Source: Kitasatospora cineracea (GTDB taxonomy: Bacteria; Actinomycetota; Actinomycetes; Streptomycetales; Streptomycetaceae). Taken from it: a DNA stretch of 64,000 bases. Under the pieces are notes generated by a model that had not been told where the DNA came from, searched no databases, and saw only the letters and a list, made by a program, of their open reading frames with translations. Each line of letters opens with the position of its first letter. The stretch's first letter is position 1. Below, one piece after another: positions 61,137-64,000 of the stretch. The DNA is taken from contig NZ_RJVJ01000002.1 of assembly GCF_003751605.1 (NCBI RefSeq), positions 1,677,001-1,741,000 on the forward strand. The letters are read 5' to 3'. The position numbers were made by a program, and so were the translations under genes.

Positions 61137-62060
61137 CTACTTGAGCATCTCCTCGCCCGCGTTCGGCACCTCGGCCCCGCTCTTGTCGAAGAACTGCCAG
61201 GACACCACCCGCTTCCCGGCCTGCTCCGGCACCACGATCCGCCGGTACGGGGAGTCCCCGACGGTGACCAGCTGCGGTTCGACCACGCTGCCGTCGCTCC
61301 AGGTCACCACCACCTTGGCGATGTCCGGCCCGAACGCCATCACGGCGAGCGTCACCGGCAGCGGCCCGGGGTGGTCGTCCTTGGCCCGGGGACCCATCAG
61401 GCCGCCGTTGAAGGTGGTCGCCATCCACGGCTCCAGGTGCCCGGGTGCCGGGTAGCCGCCCTGCTCGTCGTACTTCTGCCGGACGCCGTCCAGCGTCGCG
61501 TAGGTGTCGACGACGTCCTCGTTCGGCTGCCAGTACTGCTGGACGTACGCCTCGGTGGGCTTGTCCAGCGAGGGGTCGACGGCGCTGCGCTCCTGCCAGA
61601 CCGCCACCGCCTGCTCGTACGCCCGCTCCTGCGGGGCGACCGGCCAGAGCGCCTCCCAGAGCTTCCACTCCTTGCCGTCGACGACGCCCTGCCCGATCAC
61701 CACCCGGACCGGCGCGAACGGGTCCCGGGCGGCCGCCGACGGGGAGGCCGGGGTGCCGTCGTCGCCGGCCCCGACCAGGCTGCCGCCCGCGCCGCCGCCG
61801 GCCGGCCCGATCGCCCGCGCGGTGCCGGTCCCGGCCGGCCCGGCGTGCAGCCCGGCCGCCGTGCCGCCGCCCAGGACCACCACCGAGGCCAGCGCCAGCG
61901 CGCCGACCGCGGTGCGCCGCCGGCGCCGGATCCGCCGCCCGCCGGCCTCGATGCCCGCGACCGGGACCGACCCGATCCGCACCTCCGCCGCGGCCCCCGC
62001 GAGGCCCAGCTCCACCCACATCTCGCCGTTGCCCCGCGCTCCGCTGTCACCCGTGGTCAC
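61137..62060 (-). CDS. Membrane protein encoded with the ECF sigma factor
   Basis: A 307-residue protein with a ~55-residue cytoplasmic lead. One membrane helix (AVGALALASVVVLGGGTAAG) follows, after an Arg cluster RRIRRRRR, then a ~220-residue extracytoplasmic domain (VVIGQGVVDGKEWKLWEALW, then TFNGGLMGPRAKDDHPG). The stop of the sigma-factor gene overlaps its GTG (GTGA at 62057-62060), so the two are coupled. The topology suits a regulator or sensor of that sigma factor, but no zinc-anti-sigma HxxxCxxC motif is present. Function otherwise unknown. Confidence 0.75.
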   Translation of the reverse strand: MTTGDSGARGNGEMWVELGLAGAAAEVRIGSVPVAGIEAGGRRIRRRRRTAVGALALASVVVLGGGTAAGLHAGPAGTGTARAIGPAGGGAGGSLVGAGDDGTPASPSAAARDPFAPVRVVIGQGVVDGKEWKLWEALWPVAPQERAYEQAVAVWQERSAVDPSLDKPTEAYVQQYWQPNEDVVDTYATLDGVRQKYDEQGGYPAPGHLEPWMATTFNGGLMGPRAKDDHPGPLPVTLAVMAFGPDIAKVVVTWSDGSVVEPQLVTVGDSPYRRIVVPEQAGKRVVSWQFFDKSGAEVPNAGEEMLK

Positions 62061-62590
62061 ACCGCACCCCCGATCCGAGTCATGTCCTTCAGTTCCCCCA
62101 GGTCCGCGGTCTCCCGCAGCCTGGCTATCCCCTTCGCCGCGTGGCTGCGCACGGCACCGGCCGAGCACCCCATCGCCGCGGCCGCCTGGCTGTCGCTCAG
62201 GTCCTCCCAGTGCCGCAGCACCACGGCCTGCCGCTGCCGGGCGGGCAGCCCCGCGAGGGCCGCCATCAGCATCCGGCGCTGGTCCGACCTGGCGTACCCG
62301 TCCTCGGGCCCGGCCGCGTCCGGCACCGCCTCCACCAGGACCTCGGGGGCCCGGCGGCGCCAGCGGCGGGCGTGCTGGTTGACCATGATCCGGCGCACGT
62401 AGCTGTGCGGGTCGTCGGCCCGGCGGACCTTCGACCAGGCCGCGCAGGTCCGCTCGGCGGCGGACTGCGCGAGGTCCTCGGCGGCGTGCTGCTCGCCGGT
62501 CAGCAGGTACGCCGTCCGCAGCAGCCAGGGCCAGGCCCCCACGATGAACGTCCGGAACTCGTCGTCCGGACCGTTCTGCTTCTCTCCCAT
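62057..62590 (-). CDS. ECF RNA polymerase sigma factor, SigE family
   Basis: A 177-residue sigma-70 family protein of the ECF type. Region 2 is FIVGAWPWLLRTAYLLTGEQ, then AEDLAQSAAERTCAAW. Region 4 is LAGLPARQRQAVVLRHWEDL, then SDSQAAAAMGCSAGAVRSHA. The match to the so-called SigE-family of actinomycetes is clear. ATG at 62590 has GAGGAGG upstream; an earlier start six codons away is less likely. It leads a two-gene operon with the membrane protein that overlaps its stop. Confidence 0.9.
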   Translation of the reverse strand: MGEKQNGPDDEFRTFIVGAWPWLLRTAYLLTGEQHAAEDLAQSAAERTCAAWSKVRRADDPHSYVRRIMVNQHARRWRRRAPEVLVEAVPDAAGPEDGYARSDQRRMLMAALAGLPARQRQAVVLRHWEDLSDSQAAAAMGCSAGAVRSHAAKGIARLRETADLGELKDMTRIGGAV

Positions 62591-62647
62591 GAACACCTCC
62601 TCACCCATCCAGAGCCCTGAGGAGGCACCAAACGCTTACCCGCCGGG

Positions 62648-64000
62648 TCATTCCCCCGGCGGTTCCTCCCGCCGCTCCCCTTCCGCCCGGCCCCCACCAG
62701 TACCGTCCGCACCCGAACCACCGGCCCGCCCCGGACCGTCCGAGCCGCCCGACATGATCCGCCGCAGCCGCCGCACCGTGTGCCGCCGCCGCTCGCGCCG
62801 CTCCTCGCCGCGGTCGATCCGCGGGTCGTCCTCGACCTCGTAGCGGCGCACGTACGTCCCGACGAAGCCCTGCAGCGTCGCGGCGACCGGGATGGCGATC
62901 AGCGCGCCGACCGCGCCGAGCAGCGCGGCCCCGGCGATCACCGCGCCGAACGCGACGGCGGGGTGCACGTCGACGGTCTTCGCGGTGATCCGCGGGTGCA
63001 GCAGGTAGTTCTCGATCTGCTGGTAGACGATCACGAAGACCAGCACCCACAGCGCCTCCACCGGCCGCTCGGTCAGCCCGACCAGGACCGGCAGCGCGCC
63101 CGCCAGGTAGGTGCCGATGGTCGGCACGAACTGCGACATGACGCCGACCCAGACGGCCAGCGCCGCCGCGTACGGCAGGCCGATGGCGGCGAAGAACGCC
63201 CAGTGCGCGAGGGTGGAGATCAGCGCGAGCAGCGCCCGGGAGTACAGGTAGCCGCCGGTCTTGGCCAGCGCGATCTCCCAGGCCCGCAGCACCTCGCCCT
63301 GCTTGGACGGCGGCAGCAGCGAGCAGACGGTGCGCCGCACCCGGGGGCCCTCGGCGGTGAAGTAGAAGGTGAACAGGCCGACGGTGAAGGCCTGGAACAG
63401 CCCGCCGATGACGGTCCCGGTGACGCCCCAGACGTTGTCGGCGGCCTGCTGGGTGTACTTCTCGATGGTGCCGGAGTCCTTGAGCACCTGGTGCTGGAGC
63501 TGGTCGAGCGACAGGTCGGTGCGGAAGGTGTGGTTGATCCAGTTGATCAGGTCCTGGAGCAGCTGCGGCAGCTTCCCGGCGATCTGGGTGATCTGGTCGA
63601 CCAGCAGGGTGCCGAGCGAGGCCAGGAAGCCCGCCACGGCCAGGGCCAGGCCGATGAACACCAGGAAGGTGCCCAGGCCGCGGCGCATCCCGCGGGCGGC
63701 CATCCGGTCGACGGCGGGCTCCATCGCCAGCGACAGGAAGAACGCCACCAGCAGCATCACGAACAGGTCGATCAGCTGGTGGAACGCCCAGTCGGCGAGC
63801 TGGAACAGGCCGACGCCGAGCAGCGCCAGCAGGATCGCCCGGGGCAGCCAGCGGGGCATCGCGCCGCTGCCGGTGTCGGCCCGGCGCAGCAGCCGGGCGG
63901 CGGCGGTGCGCGCCGTCTCGGCGTCGGCGGCCGCCACGGCCTCGGCGGCCCGGTCCGTGGTGCCGGGCCCGGCCTCGGCCGGGGTGTCGAACGGGGTGTC
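62648..64000 (-). CDS. AI-2E family transporter (5' end beyond the window)
   Basis: A PerM/AI-2E-type membrane protein; at least 450 codons are visible. Seven or eight hydrophobic segments include LLALLGVGLFQLADWAFHQL, GTFLVFIGLALAVAGFLASL and ALWVLVFVIVYQQIENYLLH. The family motif VPTIGTYLAGALPVLVGL lies in the conserved C-terminal half. The last ~65 residues are a charged tail. A GTG at 63937 could start translation, but the frame is open to the right edge without a ribosome binding site, so the true start probably lies outside. Despite the name, transport of AI-2 is not implied. Confidence 0.85.
   Translation of the reverse strand, partial: DTPFDTPAEAGPGTTDRAAEAVAAADAETARTAAARLLRRADTGSGAMPRWLPRAILLALLGVGLFQLADWAFHQLIDLFVMLLVAFFLSLAMEPAVDRMAARGMRRGLGTFLVFIGLALAVAGFLASLGTLLVDQITQIAGKLPQLLQDLINWINHTFRTDLSLDQLQHQVLKDSGTIEKYTQQAADNVWGVTGTVIGGLFQAFTVGLFTFYFTAEGPRVRRTVCSLLPPSKQGEVLRAWEIALAKTGGYLYSRALLALISTLAHWAFFAAIGLPYAAALAVWVGVMSQFVPTIGTYLAGALPVLVGLTERPVEALWVLVFVIVYQQIENYLLHPRITAKTVDVHPAVAFGAVIAGAALLGAVGALIAIPVAATLQGFVGTYVRRYEVEDDPRIDRGEERRERRRHTVRRLRRIMSGGSDGPGRAGGSGADGTGGGRAEGERREEPPGE

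Overview
The window is chromosomal DNA of a high-GC actinomycete, most likely Streptomyces or Kitasatospora. Codon third positions are almost always G or C, GTG and TTG starts are common, and gene junctions often overlap by four bases. From memory, the order recQ - rnhB - nrdJ - nrdR - lexA - dinG-like - siderophore genes - hflX - rshA - dapF - miaA - miaB - gluR/K - gluABCD - recX - recA follows the conserved core of Streptomyces chromosomes (S. coelicolor SCO5769-SCO5816 region, here written in the opposite direction). No tRNA, rRNA, CRISPR array or prophage structure was seen.

Layout. 0.7-9 kb: an S33 peptidase, a DUF4192 protein, a RecQ helicase fused to a phosphoribosyltransferase-like domain, two unrecognised proteins and RNase HII. 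9-18 kb: an accessory segment with a 1037-residue secreted multidomain protein, a sugar ABC importer lacking its own ATPase, and a small HTH / Clp-N operon with two perfect palindromic operators. 18.3-23.4 kb: an island of visibly lower GC. It carries a HEAT-like protein and a three-gene recombination module: an active-looking tyrosine recombinase, an XRE regulator, and a protein with about 18 CxxC motifs whose reading frame is cut by one in-frame TGA. 23.4-30.3 kb: nrdJ-nrdR transcribed away from lexA, with NrdR-box and SOS-box candidates between them, then a DinG-type helicase.

30.3-35.9 kb is an aerobactin-like NIS siderophore operon (IucA - IucB-like acetyltransferase - IucD - IucC). 36-38.5 kb holds two tandem paralogous trypsin-like lipoproteins. 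38.6-48 kb is housekeeping: hflX, rshA, dapF, miaA, a dioxygenase-like gene and miaB. 48-55 kb holds a TAXI binding protein, the two-component pair that matches GluR-GluK, and the glutamate importer gluABCD. 55-64 kb: an FAD monooxygenase, RNase Y, recX, recA with an SOS box, an ECF sigma factor with its membrane partner, and an AI-2E family transporter that runs off the right edge.

How it fits together. DNA damage and nucleotide supply form one theme: LexA, RecA, RecX, DinG, RecQ, RNase HII, NrdR and NrdJ. Nutrient sensing and uptake form another: glutamate, sugar, iron, (p)ppGpp. The least explained parts are the zinc-ribbon recombination module, the palindrome-controlled HTH/Clp-N operon and the RecQ-PRTase fusion. 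Assignments rest on reading motifs by eye; no database search was run.
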